A stretch of DNA of 64,000 bases from Pseudomonadales bacterium (GTDB taxonomy: Bacteria; Pseudomonadota; Gammaproteobacteria; Pseudomonadales; Azotimanducaceae). How positions within the stretch are numbered: the first letter of the stretch is position 1; every line of letters starts with the position of its first letter. This document shows positions 16,426-25,880 of the stretch, piece by piece. A program made the translations under genes and the position numbers. The stretch is taken from the NCBI GenBank assembly GCA_028281005.1, contig JANQKS010000064.1, forward strand, positions 1 to 64,000, read 5' to 3'. The notes beneath the pieces were generated by a model. The model did not search any database, was not told where the DNA came from, and saw only the letters and a list, made by a program, of their open reading frames with translations.

Positions 16426-18832
16426 TCGCGCGCAGGTATTGATGATTCAGCAGCGCCAGCATGAAATGAATTTGCGCCATGCTGGTTTTGCCCCGGCTGA
16501 ACAGCACCAGACCCCGTAAGGGTAAGTTGTTGGCCATTTCTTCAAACATCTTGTTTAAGGTGTCGTTGCTGGTGTGCCCGCCCATGGTTTGCTGAAAACC
16601 CGCCACCACGCGCTGCTTAAATTTGGCACCGATCCAGGTGGCGCCTATCTCCGCCACAGAGGAATTGACATGGAATGGCCGACTCGGCTCGGGCGGTGGC
16701 ACGGGCCGGTCAAGCATGGCTGCAAAAGTATAGTCGTCCACGGTGTGTGGGCGCGTTAAATCCGGCCCCTGTACCGCGGCGGCTTTGGCGCTGGGGGTTT
16801 GTGGAGAATCCAAGGTGATGTTGATGGTCTGGCGGATGTCTCGGCTGGAAGCACCGATGCGCAGCGTATAGCGGCCCGGTTCAACCACCCAGTCGTCGTG
16901 ACCGTGATCGAAGTATTTGAACACATCGTCGTCCAGGGTGAAGCGCGCGACGCCCGTCTCACCAGCATCCAAAGCCAACTTTTGGAACCCTTTGAGTTCT
17001 TGTGCAGGACGATAAACTTCTGATTGCTCGAGGCTGACATATAGCTGTACCACTTCGGCGCCACGCATGCTGCCGCTGTTGCTGATCGGCACGGTGAGCC
17101 ATGCGGTGTCACCTTGCGCCAAATTGTTGCGGCTTAAAGTGGGCTGTCCATAGTCAAAACGGGTGTAGCTCAAGCCATGGCCAAAAGGAAACTGCACAGG
17201 TTTGTCGGCGCTGTCGAAATAGCGGTAACCCACGTACAAACCTTCCCGGTAGAGGACTTGGCGCTGACCGCCTGGGAAATTGGCTTGCGCGGGTATGTCA
17301 TCCACACTGAAGACAAATGTCTCTGCCAGTTTGCCGCTGGGATTGGCTAAGCCAAACAGTAAGTCGGCCACCGCTCCGCCGGCTTGCCCGGGTAGATAGG
17401 TTTCCAAGATGGCAGGCACACGACTGGCCCAGGGTAAGGTCACCGGGGCGCCGTTGGCCAACACCACCACCGTGTTGGGGTTAACCGCCGCAACAGCGCT
17501 CACCAGCGCATTGTGTTGTTCCGGTAGGTTCATGTCGGAGCGGTCGAAACCTTCGGATTCATAGATGTTTGGCAAGCCGACAAACACAATTGCGACATCT
17601 GCTTGTTGCGCGATGGCAACCGCTTCCTCGATTAAAGCCTGATCCGGGGCGCTGTTTTTTGGTTCGTAACCGGCGGCGTACTGCGCATTGCCGGCCAGGG
17701 TGTTGATGGCGTCCCAGGCATTGTCCAGTTGTGTGGGGTTGACCTGGGAACTGCCGGTTCCCTGGTAGCGCGGCCGTTTGGCAAAAGCACCGATCACGGC
17801 AATGTGCTGCGCCGCGGACAACGGTAAACACTGGTTGTCGTTCTTGAGCAGCACCGCGCTGGACACCGCTGCCTGATGGGCCAATTGATGATGCGCTTGT
17901 AAATCCACGCTGTGTGCGTTGGCTTGCAGGTCAGTACCCAGCAGACTCAGCGCCACATTACGTTGCACCACCGTATCCAGCTCAGCCTCCCGCAAATACC
18001 CGTTGCGTACCGCGGCAACCACTAACGCATCGTTGACCCCGCCGCTGGAGGGCATTTCCAGATCCAGACCGCAGCGTACCCCTTCCACGCGATCATTGGT
18101 TGCCCCCCAATCCGTCACCACGAGACCGCGAAAGCCCCAGGCCTCGCGCAGTATTTTGTTCAACAGCCAATCGTGTTCGCTGCAATAGGTGCCGTTGACG
18201 CGGTTGTAGGCGCACATCACGGTCCAAGGTTGGGCTTCGCGCACAGCAATTTCAAAACCGCGCAGATAAATCTCTCGGAGGGTTCGGGGATCCACAATGG
18301 CGTCGACAAACATGCGCCCATGTTCTTGGTTGTTGACCGCAAAGTGTTTGATGCTGGTGCCGACGCCCTGGGACTGTACGCCGCGCACCATGGCGGCGGC
18401 GAGCTTGCCGCTGAGGTACGGGTCTTCGGAAAAGTACTCAAAATTTCGCCCGCACAGTGGGTGGCGCTTGATGTTAAGCCCCGGTCCCAGCAGCACCGTC
18501 ACATGCTCGGCGGCACACTCCTGCCCTAAGGCTTGGCCAACCCGTTCGATCAAGTCGACATCCCAGGAAGCCGCCAAGGCGCAGGCAGTGGGGAAACAGG
18601 TGGCCGGTACACTTTTGTTGAGACCGACGTGGTCGGCGTCTTTGACCTGTTTGCGTAAACCGTGGGGGCCGTCTGTCACCATCACCGGGGCCAGGTCCAA
18701 ACGCTCGACGCCATCCAGATGCCAGAAGTCTTTGCCGGAACAGAGGGTGGCTTTTTCTTCCAGCGTCATCTCGGCCACCAGCGCGGCGGCTTGATTGTGT
18801 TTGGCGGTAAGGCCAACGGCCTGATCAGTCAT
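16376..18832 (-). CDS. glycoside hydrolase family 3 (beta-glucosidase-like)
   Basis: An 818-residue intracellular GH3 enzyme without signal peptide. Order: (beta/alpha)8 domain with the substrate/catalytic region KHFAVNNQE (162-170) and nucleophile Asp241 in VVTDWGA, then the alpha/beta-sandwich domain, then a fibronectin-III-like domain (about 570-650), and a C-terminal extension of about 110 residues seen in other GH3s. Hydrolyses beta-glucosides or related glycosides at the non-reducing end. The ATG at 18832 is chosen over an upstream extension because GGAG lies 8 bases before it. Confidence 0.9.
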   Translation of the reverse strand: MTDQAVGLTAKHNQAAALVAEMTLEEKATLCSGKDFWHLDGVERLDLAPVMVTDGPHGLRKQVKDADHVGLNKSVPATCFPTACALAASWDVDLIERVGQALGQECAAEHVTVLLGPGLNIKRHPLCGRNFEYFSEDPYLSGKLAAAMVRGVQSQGVGTSIKHFAVNNQEHGRMFVDAIVDPRTLREIYLRGFEIAVREAQPWTVMCAYNRVNGTYCSEHDWLLNKILREAWGFRGLVVTDWGATNDRVEGVRCGLDLEMPSSGGVNDALVVAAVRNGYLREAELDTVVQRNVALSLLGTDLQANAHSVDLQAHHQLAHQAAVSSAVLLKNDNQCLPLSAAQHIAVIGAFAKRPRYQGTGSSQVNPTQLDNAWDAINTLAGNAQYAAGYEPKNSAPDQALIEEAVAIAQQADVAIVFVGLPNIYESEGFDRSDMNLPEQHNALVSAVAAVNPNTVVVLANGAPVTLPWASRVPAILETYLPGQAGGAVADLLFGLANPSGKLAETFVFSVDDIPAQANFPGGQRQVLYREGLYVGYRYFDSADKPVQFPFGHGLSYTRFDYGQPTLSRNNLAQGDTAWLTVPISNSGSMRGAEVVQLYVSLEQSEVYRPAQELKGFQKLALDAGETGVARFTLDDDVFKYFDHGHDDWVVEPGRYTLRIGASSRDIRQTINITLDSPQTPSAKAAAVQGPDLTRPHTVDDYTFAAMLDRPVPPPEPSRPFHVNSSVAEIGATWIGAKFKQRVVAGFQQTMGGHTSNDTLNKMFEEMANNLPLRGLVLFSRGKTSMAQIHFMLALLNHQYLRAIKLWWQLRKVRAETPT

Positions 18833-18864
18833 AGTTGTCTCCGACACCTGGCCTTCTCCGATAC

Positions 18865-20085
18865 CTACTTGTCTTCGACACCTAGAAACGCAGCCCCCCA
18901 ACTTTGTGCATGGCGTTCACCGTCCATGATGTAGTGGGTGCGGATGGTCGCCATGTCGCGGTACAGGCGCTCCATCAGCTGCCCTTTTTGTACGCCGCTG
19001 GTGCCGCATTTTGCATACAGCAACTCCACGGCACTATGGCACAGGCGGGCAATTTCATTGGTGAGCAACATGATACGCATCCCCGCCTCGCGCGAATAAG
19101 CCAAAGTACCGGCGGTGACTTGCCGAGCGTACGCCTCCTGATTGCTGATGATGTGCTCCAGAATTGCCGCGGCGGCGTCAATGTGTCCACGCGCCTCGCC
19201 GAGCACACGTTGGGTCGCGGCTTCATGTTTCAACAGTTGGATCGGCGGAAAAGCGCTCATCTTATGCTCCGCGCGCTCAACAAAGGCATCGATGGCGCTT
19301 TCACCCAGACCGACACAGATGCTGCTCAGCTCTGCGCAAAACACTTCCAGGTGCGGGGTTTGGTAAAACGGGTTGGCATATACGCCATAACCTGGCGCGT
19401 GACCGGCGTTCCAGGCAGGTTGAGACACGACGCGTTGTTGCGGCACAAACACATCGGTGACCACCGCTTGTTTAGAACCGGTGCCGCGCATACCCATGGT
19501 ATGCCAGTTGTCGTTGATGCTGTAATCCTCGCGCCGCATGAACACCAGCAACAGATCTCGCGGAGGCGCATCGTTTTGATCTGCCGGTACCAACGCGGAT
19601 ACAGCCAGCCAGTTGGCATGTTCGCCGCCGGAGTTGTAGTTCCAGCTGCCGTTGATGCGATAGCCGCCGTCCACTGGTGTGGCGCTACCCTGGGGAGCGA
19701 GGATCAATGGGCAGCGAAAATCACCGCTGTCGCCGTACATCTCAACTTGCCCTGCTTCTGCGCACGCTGCCATGTGAAACGTGTGCGCGGAGGTCAGGCA
19801 CAACACCCAGCCGGAGGAAGCGCAGCCGCGGGAAATGTGGGTCATCACCTGACAGAAGGTGCGTAAGCCCAATTCATATCCGCCGAAACGTTGTGGCTGC
19901 AAAATGCGGTAGAAGCCCGCGCGCAGAAAGTCCTCTATGGTTTCGGTGGGTAAGGTGCGCAGCTCTTCGGCGCGTGCAGCACGTTCACGCAAAGTTGGGA
20001 TCATGTCCTTGGCGCGTTGAATCATCAGCTCGCCGGTTACACCACTTTCCGGCGGTGCTATATCAACGGTGGTGTGGTTTGTCAT
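18865..20085 (-). CDS. acyl-CoA dehydrogenase-fold flavin hydroxylase (HsaA-like)
   Basis: A 406-residue protein with the acyl-CoA dehydrogenase fold but resembling the oxygenase component of two-component flavin monooxygenases (3-HSA hydroxylase HsaA, pigment-production hydroxylases). It has the N-terminal helical domain, SSGWVLCLTSAHTFHMA (about 96-112), the beta domain GYRINGSWNYNSGGEHANW and the C-terminal helical domain. It would hydroxylate an aromatic ring using reduced flavin from a partner reductase, which I do not see nearby. ATG at 20085 chosen because GAGGGG precedes it, removing a 47-residue spurious extension. The GH3 start is 32 bp downstream. Confidence 0.82.
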   Translation of the reverse strand: MTNHTTVDIAPPESGVTGELMIQRAKDMIPTLRERAARAEELRTLPTETIEDFLRAGFYRILQPQRFGGYELGLRTFCQVMTHISRGCASSGWVLCLTSAHTFHMAACAEAGQVEMYGDSGDFRCPLILAPQGSATPVDGGYRINGSWNYNSGGEHANWLAVSALVPADQNDAPPRDLLLVFMRREDYSINDNWHTMGMRGTGSKQAVVTDVFVPQQRVVSQPAWNAGHAPGYGVYANPFYQTPHLEVFCAELSSICVGLGESAIDAFVERAEHKMSAFPPIQLLKHEAATQRVLGEARGHIDAAAAILEHIISNQEAYARQVTAGTLAYSREAGMRIMLLTNEIARLCHSAVELLYAKCGTSGVQKGQLMERLYRDMATIRTHYIMDGERHAQSWGAAFLGVEDK

Positions 20086-20229
20086 CTGCCCCTCTATCCA
20101 ACGCCTGCCACTATTGCCCACGTGCCTGGCGATATCAACAGACGCAGCGCGTAGACGCTCACGGCGGTATGTGATGAGATGCGAGACTCTGCGCGAGAGG
20201 CATACGAGAAGAACAAGGGAGACCAAACC

Positions 20230-21273
20230 ATGCCGGATGATCTGTTGCCGATACGCGGTGTCCCCGCGTCACCCTACACCCGCAAGATGTTGAGTTTGCT
20301 GCGCTACCGGCGCATTCCGTATCGGTTTCTGCAGGGTAACCTGCACGGCGCTCAAGGCGAAGGTGAGTTGCCGCAGCCCAAGGTGGGTCTGATCCCAATT
20401 CTGTACTTGCCGGACGAGCATGGTGAGCTGCAAGCTGAAGTGGACAGCACGCCGTTGATTCGCCGGTTGGAAGATGAATACCCCGGTCGCTCAGTGATCC
20501 CCGCGGACCCGGTAGTGGCTTTTTTGAACTATCTGCTGGAAGACTATGGGGATGAGTGGCTCACCAAGGCGATGTTTCACTATCGATGGTATTACGACGC
20601 CGATATAGAGATAGCCGGTTCGGTGTTGCCGCACTACGCTGATGTATCACGACCGGATGCGGAGCTGGCCATGATGAAACAGGCGTTTGCCGAGCGCCAG
20701 ATCTCGCGTTTGTACGTAGTGGGGTCCAACGAGACCACCGCGGTGGTCATCGAAGACAGCTACAAACGTTTCTTGGCGTGCCTCAACGAACACTTAAAAA
20801 GTTGGCCGTTCATCATGGGCCGGCGGCCGGGTTCGGCAGATTTCGGTTGTTACGGTCAGCTTACGCAACTGGTGCAGTTTGACCCTACACCTTCCAAGGT
20901 GGCCATAGACGGGTTTCCACGGGTACATGCCTGGGTCAGCAAAATGGAGGACCTCTCCGGTGTTGAGCCGGGCGAAGACGATTTTATCGATGCGGGGGCG
21001 ATGCCCGCTACGTTCATTGACTTGTTAAAGGAAGTTGGCCGCACTTATGTGCCGGTGATGCTGGCCAATGCCCAAGCGCTAGAGCAAAGCCTGGACAAAG
21101 TAGAAACTCAGGTGGAAGGCAAAGCTTGGGAACAGGAACCGTTTCCTTATCAAGGCAAATGTCTGCAATGGCTGCGCATAGAGTACGCCCGTTTGAGTGA
21201 AGACGAGCGCGCCACGGTGGATGACATTTTGGCCGGCACCGGATGTGAGGCGTTGCTGGCGCCGGCGATGTGA
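20230..21273 (+). CDS. glutathione S-transferase-like protein with extended C-terminus
   Basis: A 347-residue protein. The N-terminal thioredoxin-like GST domain (PIRGVPASPYTRKMLSLLRYR, VGLIPIL, DSTPLIRRLED) is followed by a GST-type helical domain and a long tail, making it about 140 residues longer than ordinary GSTs. The start at 20230 is preceded by AGGGAG. Its TGA overlaps the GTG of the sodium/solute symporter gene (GTGA), suggesting that the imported solute is processed by it. Divergent from the flavin hydroxylase with 144 bp between starts. Confidence 0.78.
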   Translation: MPDDLLPIRGVPASPYTRKMLSLLRYRRIPYRFLQGNLHGAQGEGELPQPKVGLIPILYLPDEHGELQAEVDSTPLIRRLEDEYPGRSVIPADPVVAFLNYLLEDYGDEWLTKAMFHYRWYYDADIEIAGSVLPHYADVSRPDAELAMMKQAFAERQISRLYVVGSNETTAVVIEDSYKRFLACLNEHLKSWPFIMGRRPGSADFGCYGQLTQLVQFDPTPSKVAIDGFPRVHAWVSKMEDLSGVEPGEDDFIDAGAMPATFIDLLKEVGRTYVPVMLANAQALEQSLDKVETQVEGKAWEQEPFPYQGKCLQWLRIEYARLSEDERATVDDILAGTGCEALLAPAM

Positions 21274-22856
21274 TTTTTACCATTGTTTCATGCCTGGGCT
21301 GCATGGCGGCGGTGGCGTGGATTTCATATCGCAAAACCAAGGGCGAGGTTGACACCAAGGAGGGTTACTTCCTTGCCGGCCGTGGCTTGACGGGCACCTT
21401 CATCGCCGGTTCGTTGTTGCTTACCAACCTGTCGGCGGAGCAACTCATTGGTCTAAACGGCTCGGCCTACGCGTTCAACATGACCGCCATGGCCTGGGAG
21501 GTGACTGCCGGGATAGCCATCATAGTAATGGCCTTGGTGTTCCTGCCGAAATACCTGGGTGGCGCCTTTTCTACTTTGCCGCAATTTTTGGAAGACCGCT
21601 TTGATCCCGGGGTGCGGCGTTTGAGTGTGGTGCTGTTTTTATTCGGCTATGGGCTGATCACCATCCCCTCCATTCTCTATTCCGGATCGCTGGCGGTGTT
21701 GCGTTTGTTTGATGTGCCGGGGCTGCTGAACCTTGGACATGAAGCTTCCCTGGTGGTGACCATTTTTGTGATCGGCGCTGTGGGTGGGATCTACGCGATT
21801 TTTGGCGGGTTAAGGGCGGTGGCGGTTTCCGACACCATCAACGGCGTGGGCCTACTCATCGTGGGTGCCATGGTGCCTTTGTTCGGCTTGGCGGCGCTGG
21901 GTGAAGGTGAGATCAGCCGTGGGCTGACGATTCTGCTGACCGCCGATACCCACAAACTTAATGCCATTGGCGGCGCCGATGATCCGGTCCCGTTTGGTAC
22001 CTTGTTTACCGGCATGATCATCGCCAATTTGTTCTATTGGGGCACCAATCAGTACGTCATCCAGCGCACCTTGGGCGCAAAAAACCTTGCCGAGGGCCAG
22101 AAGGGGGTGCTGTTGTCTGGCTTTTTTAAGTTGCTGGTACCGTATTTTATGATGTTGCCCGGCATTATTGCCTATCATCTTTATCAGGGCAGCATCACCG
22201 AAATCGACCTGGCTTATCCCACCTTGGTGGCCGATGTGCTGCCGGCGTATCTAAGCGGCTTCTTGTTGGCGGTGTTGTTAGGCGCCGTGTTCAGCTCTTT
22301 TAACTCCCTGCTGAACAGCGCGGCAACCCTGTTCTGCCTGGACGTCTATCAACCTTTGATCAACCCACACGTCACCGATGAACAACTCATTAAGGTGGCC
22401 AAATTGGCAAGCCTGGTGATTGCGCTGTTTTCGTTTGCGGCTGCGCCCTTGTTGCAATATGCGCCGGAAGGGTTGTGGCAGATCATTCGGGTATTCACCG
22501 GTTTCTACAACATCCCCATCATCACCTTGGTGCTGGTGGGGTTATTTACCAAGCACATCCCCGCGCTGGCGGCCAAAGTTGTGGTGGTGTTCCATGTGGT
22601 CGCGTACGGCTTGTTGCAGTTTGTGTTTGAGGTGGAGATCAGTTTCATCCACGTCTACGCCATTCTGTTTGTCATTGAAGTGGGCATCATGTGGTTTATC
22701 GGTTTGATAAATCCAAGGCCCCAGGCTTGGCACTATCGCCGCGAAGAAGTGGTGGATCTGACGCCGTGGCGTTATGCCAAACACACAGCGCTATTGCTGG
22801 TGGCCTGTATCGTCGGCACCTATTTTTTGTTTTCTCCGATTGGCATCGCGCAGTAA
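21270..22856 (+). CDS. sodium:solute symporter (SSS/SLC5 family)
   Basis: A 528-residue inner-membrane transporter with about 13-14 hydrophobic segments. Family features are YFLAGRGLTG near the N-terminus, LTNLSAEQLIGLNG in the first transport helix, WGTNQYVIQRTLGAKN (about 252-267) and SSFNSLLNSAATLFCLDVY (about 342-360). Sodium-driven import of a sugar or organic solute resembling SGLT-type members. GTG start overlapping the GST-like gene by 4 bp. Converges on the NTF2-like gene. Confidence 0.9.
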   Translation: MIFTIVSCLGCMAAVAWISYRKTKGEVDTKEGYFLAGRGLTGTFIAGSLLLTNLSAEQLIGLNGSAYAFNMTAMAWEVTAGIAIIVMALVFLPKYLGGAFSTLPQFLEDRFDPGVRRLSVVLFLFGYGLITIPSILYSGSLAVLRLFDVPGLLNLGHEASLVVTIFVIGAVGGIYAIFGGLRAVAVSDTINGVGLLIVGAMVPLFGLAALGEGEISRGLTILLTADTHKLNAIGGADDPVPFGTLFTGMIIANLFYWGTNQYVIQRTLGAKNLAEGQKGVLLSGFFKLLVPYFMMLPGIIAYHLYQGSITEIDLAYPTLVADVLPAYLSGFLLAVLLGAVFSSFNSLLNSAATLFCLDVYQPLINPHVTDEQLIKVAKLASLVIALFSFAAAPLLQYAPEGLWQIIRVFTGFYNIPIITLVLVGLFTKHIPALAAKVVVVFHVVAYGLLQFVFEVEISFIHVYAILFVIEVGIMWFIGLINPRPQAWHYRREEVVDLTPWRYAKHTALLLVACIVGTYFLFSPIGIAQ

Positions 22857-22874
22857 CGCGAGCCCGGCGTAACG

Positions 22875-23354
22875 TCAGTCGGCGCGGTCGAAGCTGCCCT
22901 GGCGGAACGCCGCGGCGTCTATTTGCATAGGCGTAACACTCTGACTGTGTGTGCCTTCGTGCACGCAAACGCGCTCTAAGATGCGCCACTCACCGTCACG
23001 CTTTTGATAAAGGTCGAGGTAGCGGCCGTGCCAGGTATCGAGAATGTCCGCATCAGCTTGGAAAAGGTAGGTCACGTTGTAGATTTCGCCGCGCGCGTGC
23101 ACACCATCATCGTCCAGTTCGATGTGATGGTTAAAAATACAATGGCTGGTAGAACGCCAGCGGCGGTGGGACACCATACAGTGCTCCACAAACTCCATGG
23201 CATTGCCGACAAAGACGCCATGATCATCCGTGGCATCCGGCCAGTAGGCGGATTTCATCTGGTCGGCGTCGAGTCGGTCAACGCCACGGCAATAACGTTG
23301 CGCGCACGCTTGGATGCTGTGGATGTCGGCCAACTGTCGGCTGGTATAAGACAC
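22875..23354 (-). CDS. NTF2-like (SnoaL/ring-hydroxylating beta-subunit type) protein
   Basis: A 159-residue cone-shaped NTF2-fold protein (IHSIQACAQRYCRGVDRLD, then MKSAYWPDATDDHG). Proteins like this are small isomerases, dehydratases or dioxygenase beta subunits in steroid and aromatic metabolism. The catalytic type cannot be told by eye. GTG start behind GGAGCAAGAT. Follows the RidA-like gene by 9 bp and is probably co-transcribed. Confidence 0.75.
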   Translation of the reverse strand: MSYTSRQLADIHSIQACAQRYCRGVDRLDADQMKSAYWPDATDDHGVFVGNAMEFVEHCMVSHRRWRSTSHCIFNHHIELDDDGVHARGEIYNVTYLFQADADILDTWHGRYLDLYQKRDGEWRILERVCVHEGTHSQSVTPMQIDAAAFRQGSFDRAD

Positions 23355-23363
23355 ATCTTGCTC

Positions 23364-23840
23364 CTAATCGTTAGAACTTTTTACTTCGGCCCAACACTCC
23401 ACTTCCAGCCGTCCGCCCAAGGCAAGCCCCGCCGCGCCGAACGCACTGCGGGCAGGTTTGGGTCCGGGAAAGTAGGTGACATAAACCGCGTTAAAGTCGG
23501 CCCACTCGTCGATGTCAGCCATCATCACGGTACATTTCACCACGTCTTGCATGCTGGCGCCGTAGCGCTCCAAGCTTGTTTTGATGTTCTCCATAACCTG
23601 TTTCGATTCGGCTGTGATACCCCCCGGCGCCAATTCCATGGTACCCGGGAGGGTGCCGAGCTTACCGGACAGGATCAGTAGATCACCAACACGCACGGCG
23701 TCGGAAAACGGCAAACCCAATGCCGCCTCCTCGGGAGGATTGAGAAACTCTGCAGCCTGGCTGGGCAGTGCAAAACACAACAGCAGGGTGCCCAGGGTGG
23801 GTAGGGTGCGTAGGCGTTCTGTAAATGGACAGCTGGACAT
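23364..23840 (-). CDS. RidA-family protein with signal peptide
   Basis: A 158-residue member of the YjgF/YER057c/RidA family, which hydrolyses reactive enamines/imines. The conserved arginine is in KPARSAFG and the trimer-interface region is LILSGKLGTLPG. Unusually, it carries an N-terminal signal peptide (hydrophobic residues about 12-25, cleavage near SQA), so it should act in the periplasm. The start at 23840 gives the cleanest signal peptide. Co-oriented with the NTF2-like gene and divergent from the TauD gene, with 72 bp between. Confidence 0.83.
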   Translation of the reverse strand: MSSCPFTERLRTLPTLGTLLLCFALPSQAAEFLNPPEEAALGLPFSDAVRVGDLLILSGKLGTLPGTMELAPGGITAESKQVMENIKTSLERYGASMQDVVKCTVMMADIDEWADFNAVYVTYFPGPKPARSAFGAAGLALGGRLEVECWAEVKSSND

Positions 23841-23912
23841 GGTAGATCTCTTTGGCGGTGGGGCTTGCAAGAGAGTAATCTTATTCATCGGTATTGGGGA
23901 GGAGAAAGTGTT

Positions 23913-24878
23913 ATGAGCCACATTTCAGTTGAACCCATGGCGGACAAAGTGTTTGGCGCGGTGGTAACCGACGTGCACCTCGCCACGATCACAGACGAAG
24001 CGTTTGCGGAGATCAAGGCGGCGTTCTTACGTTACGGATTTTTGGTGTTTCCCGGGCAGTTTTTGAGTGAGCAGGACAACATAAGATTTGGAGAGCGCTT
24101 CGGCAAACTTGAGTTTGGCGGGGTGCCCATGGCCAACGTACACCGTAACGACGACGGCAGTTTTGGCGACGTCATTGCCATCGACAGCCAGCGTATGCGC
24201 ACCAACGTCGGCAACGAAGCCTGGCATACAGATTCCACGTACATGCCTGCCAGCAGCAAATGCGCCATGTTGTCCGCGGTGGTTGTCCCGGACGAGGGCG
24301 GCGAAACTGAGCTGGCGGACATGCGTGCCGGCTACGCGGCATTAGACCAGGCCACCAAGGATAAAATTGCGGACCTCAGTGCGTATCATTCGACACAATA
24401 CTCTCAGGCCAATGACGTAGGCGACTTTCCACCCACGGACAAAAACTCCATCTATCACGGTGAGGCGTACCTGCGGCCGTTGGTAAAAGTTCACCCGGAA
24501 ACCGGCGTGAAAAACCTGTTTATTGGCCGGCATGCGTTTGGCATCCCTGGTTTAACCCGCGAGGAGAGTAGAGCGTTGTTGCGCTCGCTGTTGGAGTTTG
24601 TGGTGTCCGAGCCGCAACGCACTTACTTACATCGTTGGCAGCCGGGCGATACCCTGATCTGGGATAACCGCGCGCTGCTGCATCGTGCTCGCCCCTATGA
24701 CTATAACCAGCCGAGGTATTTGATCGGCACACGTGTGGCCGGCGATCCTGCCAGCGAGTTGGCCTATTATCCGCACGATCCGGCGGCGCAGGCAGGCCGC
24801 GAAGCGTTGGCGGCGGAATTGGCGGTGCTCGAGCAGGAAGTCGGCGACCGTAAGTACCACGCCACGTCCGCGGGCTGA
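23913..24878 (+). CDS. TauD/TfdA-family 2-oxoglutarate-dependent dioxygenase
   Basis: A 321-residue Fe(II)/2-oxoglutarate dioxygenase. The iron triad is His105-x-Asp107 (EAWHTDSTY) with distal His257 (NRALLHRA), and an arginine near 268 (PRYLIGTR) should bind 2-oxoglutarate. Substrates of the family include taurine, 2,4-D and sulfate esters. The ATG at 23913 is chosen because GGGGAGGAG lies just upstream. Monocistronic, convergent with the HD gene. Confidence 0.9.
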   Translation: MSHISVEPMADKVFGAVVTDVHLATITDEAFAEIKAAFLRYGFLVFPGQFLSEQDNIRFGERFGKLEFGGVPMANVHRNDDGSFGDVIAIDSQRMRTNVGNEAWHTDSTYMPASSKCAMLSAVVVPDEGGETELADMRAGYAALDQATKDKIADLSAYHSTQYSQANDVGDFPPTDKNSIYHGEAYLRPLVKVHPETGVKNLFIGRHAFGIPGLTREESRALLRSLLEFVVSEPQRTYLHRWQPGDTLIWDNRALLHRARPYDYNQPRYLIGTRVAGDPASELAYYPHDPAAQAGREALAAELAVLEQEVGDRKYHATSAG

Positions 24879-24930
24879 GCGAACGGCGCGACAAGCGCCC
24901 TTAGGTTTAGTTGGGCGGTGTTAGATGTTG

Positions 24931-25806
24931 TTAGGTGTTGTCGATGACCAACTCTGGGGCGCGGCGGCTGGGGTCTAGGTTTGGCGTATCCAAATTGCTT
25001 TGCAGCCGATGGAACAGATTTGCGATCCAACCGCGGCCTTCCTGGCTGCGTTTTAGGTACTCGATGCCGGCACCGATGTAGGGCTGCACCTTGCTGTAGA
25101 AAAACTCCGGAAAGCCGTCCCGCAACTCACCCGTATTTTTGATACCGAGGCGGTCTGCTTCACCGGTTTCGCTGAACTCGGCGAATAACCGTGAGAGCTT
25201 TTGCGGGTATTCCGGATCAGCCATTTGGCCAATGAGATCTGCGGCGCGCACCAATCCCGGGATGGAATCGTTGTTTTGATAAGCAGGGTCTGCCGGTACC
25301 GGGAAACGCGTCATCTCGATGCAATCCATCACCGTTTGGGTATCGATGCATGGATCTTTGGCAAAACGCGACTTGATGAACATCGCACCACGGGTCACGT
25401 GGAATGGTGCCATATAGGCATCGCTGGCACCCTTGGGGGGTGTAATAAATTTGCCGTCGGACTCTATGACGGACTGTTCCGCGGTGTCTTCAGGCAACAG
25501 CTGGCGGATGTAGCCGATGTCGTGAAACAACATCGCCACCACCGCTTGCAACCAATCGTGGCTGCTCAGATCGCCGCGTGCAATTTGCCGGCCTTGCAAA
25601 ATCGTCAACCCCACGTCCGTGACCAAGATAGTGTGATCCATGTCATGGTAGGGGCAGTCACAATTTAGCAGCGTCTCTAACGCGGTGTTCACAGCCTGTT
25701 CCAAAGACCGCAGCTGAGCAGGGCTGGGTTCCGTATACATATGACGGAATTGCTCCAGCACGTGTTGGCTGAATGACTTGATGAGGACGCTGCTGGGATT
25801 AAACAT
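24931..25806 (-). CDS. HD-domain phosphohydrolase
   Basis: A 291-residue protein with an HD metal-dependent phosphohydrolase domain: HDMDHTILVTDVG supplies histidines (about 82-86) and AMLFHDIGYI the central HD (about 116-117). Further acidic residues lie near 190-215. Possible activities are nucleotide or cyclic-nucleotide hydrolysis. A 3',5'-cyclic nucleotide phosphodiesterase-like role is possible but unproven. The ATG at 25806 replaces a 62-residue non-homologous extension. Last in the minus-strand tct/tcu run, 74 bp after tctA. Confidence 0.78.
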   Translation of the reverse strand: MFNPSSVLIKSFSQHVLEQFRHMYTEPSPAQLRSLEQAVNTALETLLNCDCPYHDMDHTILVTDVGLTILQGRQIARGDLSSHDWLQAVVAMLFHDIGYIRQLLPEDTAEQSVIESDGKFITPPKGASDAYMAPFHVTRGAMFIKSRFAKDPCIDTQTVMDCIEMTRFPVPADPAYQNNDSIPGLVRAADLIGQMADPEYPQKLSRLFAEFSETGEADRLGIKNTGELRDGFPEFFYSKVQPYIGAGIEYLKRSQEGRGWIANLFHRLQSNLDTPNLDPSRRAPELVIDNT

Positions 25807-25880
25807 AGGCACAAGTGTACCCGATCCGCGGGCCGGCAAAGTGCGCTGCTGCGCAGTTCTTAGCGCATACAGGTCTCGTT

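Noticed and set aside
18904-19866. 320-residue plus-strand frame antisense to the flavin hydroxylase
   Set aside because: It mirrors the codons of a well-supported gene, and the product has no recognisable domain.
23004-23681. 225-residue plus-strand frame across the NTF2-like and RidA-like genes
   Set aside because: Antisense to two genes with clear family motifs and spans their boundary. Typical shadow in GC-rich DNA.
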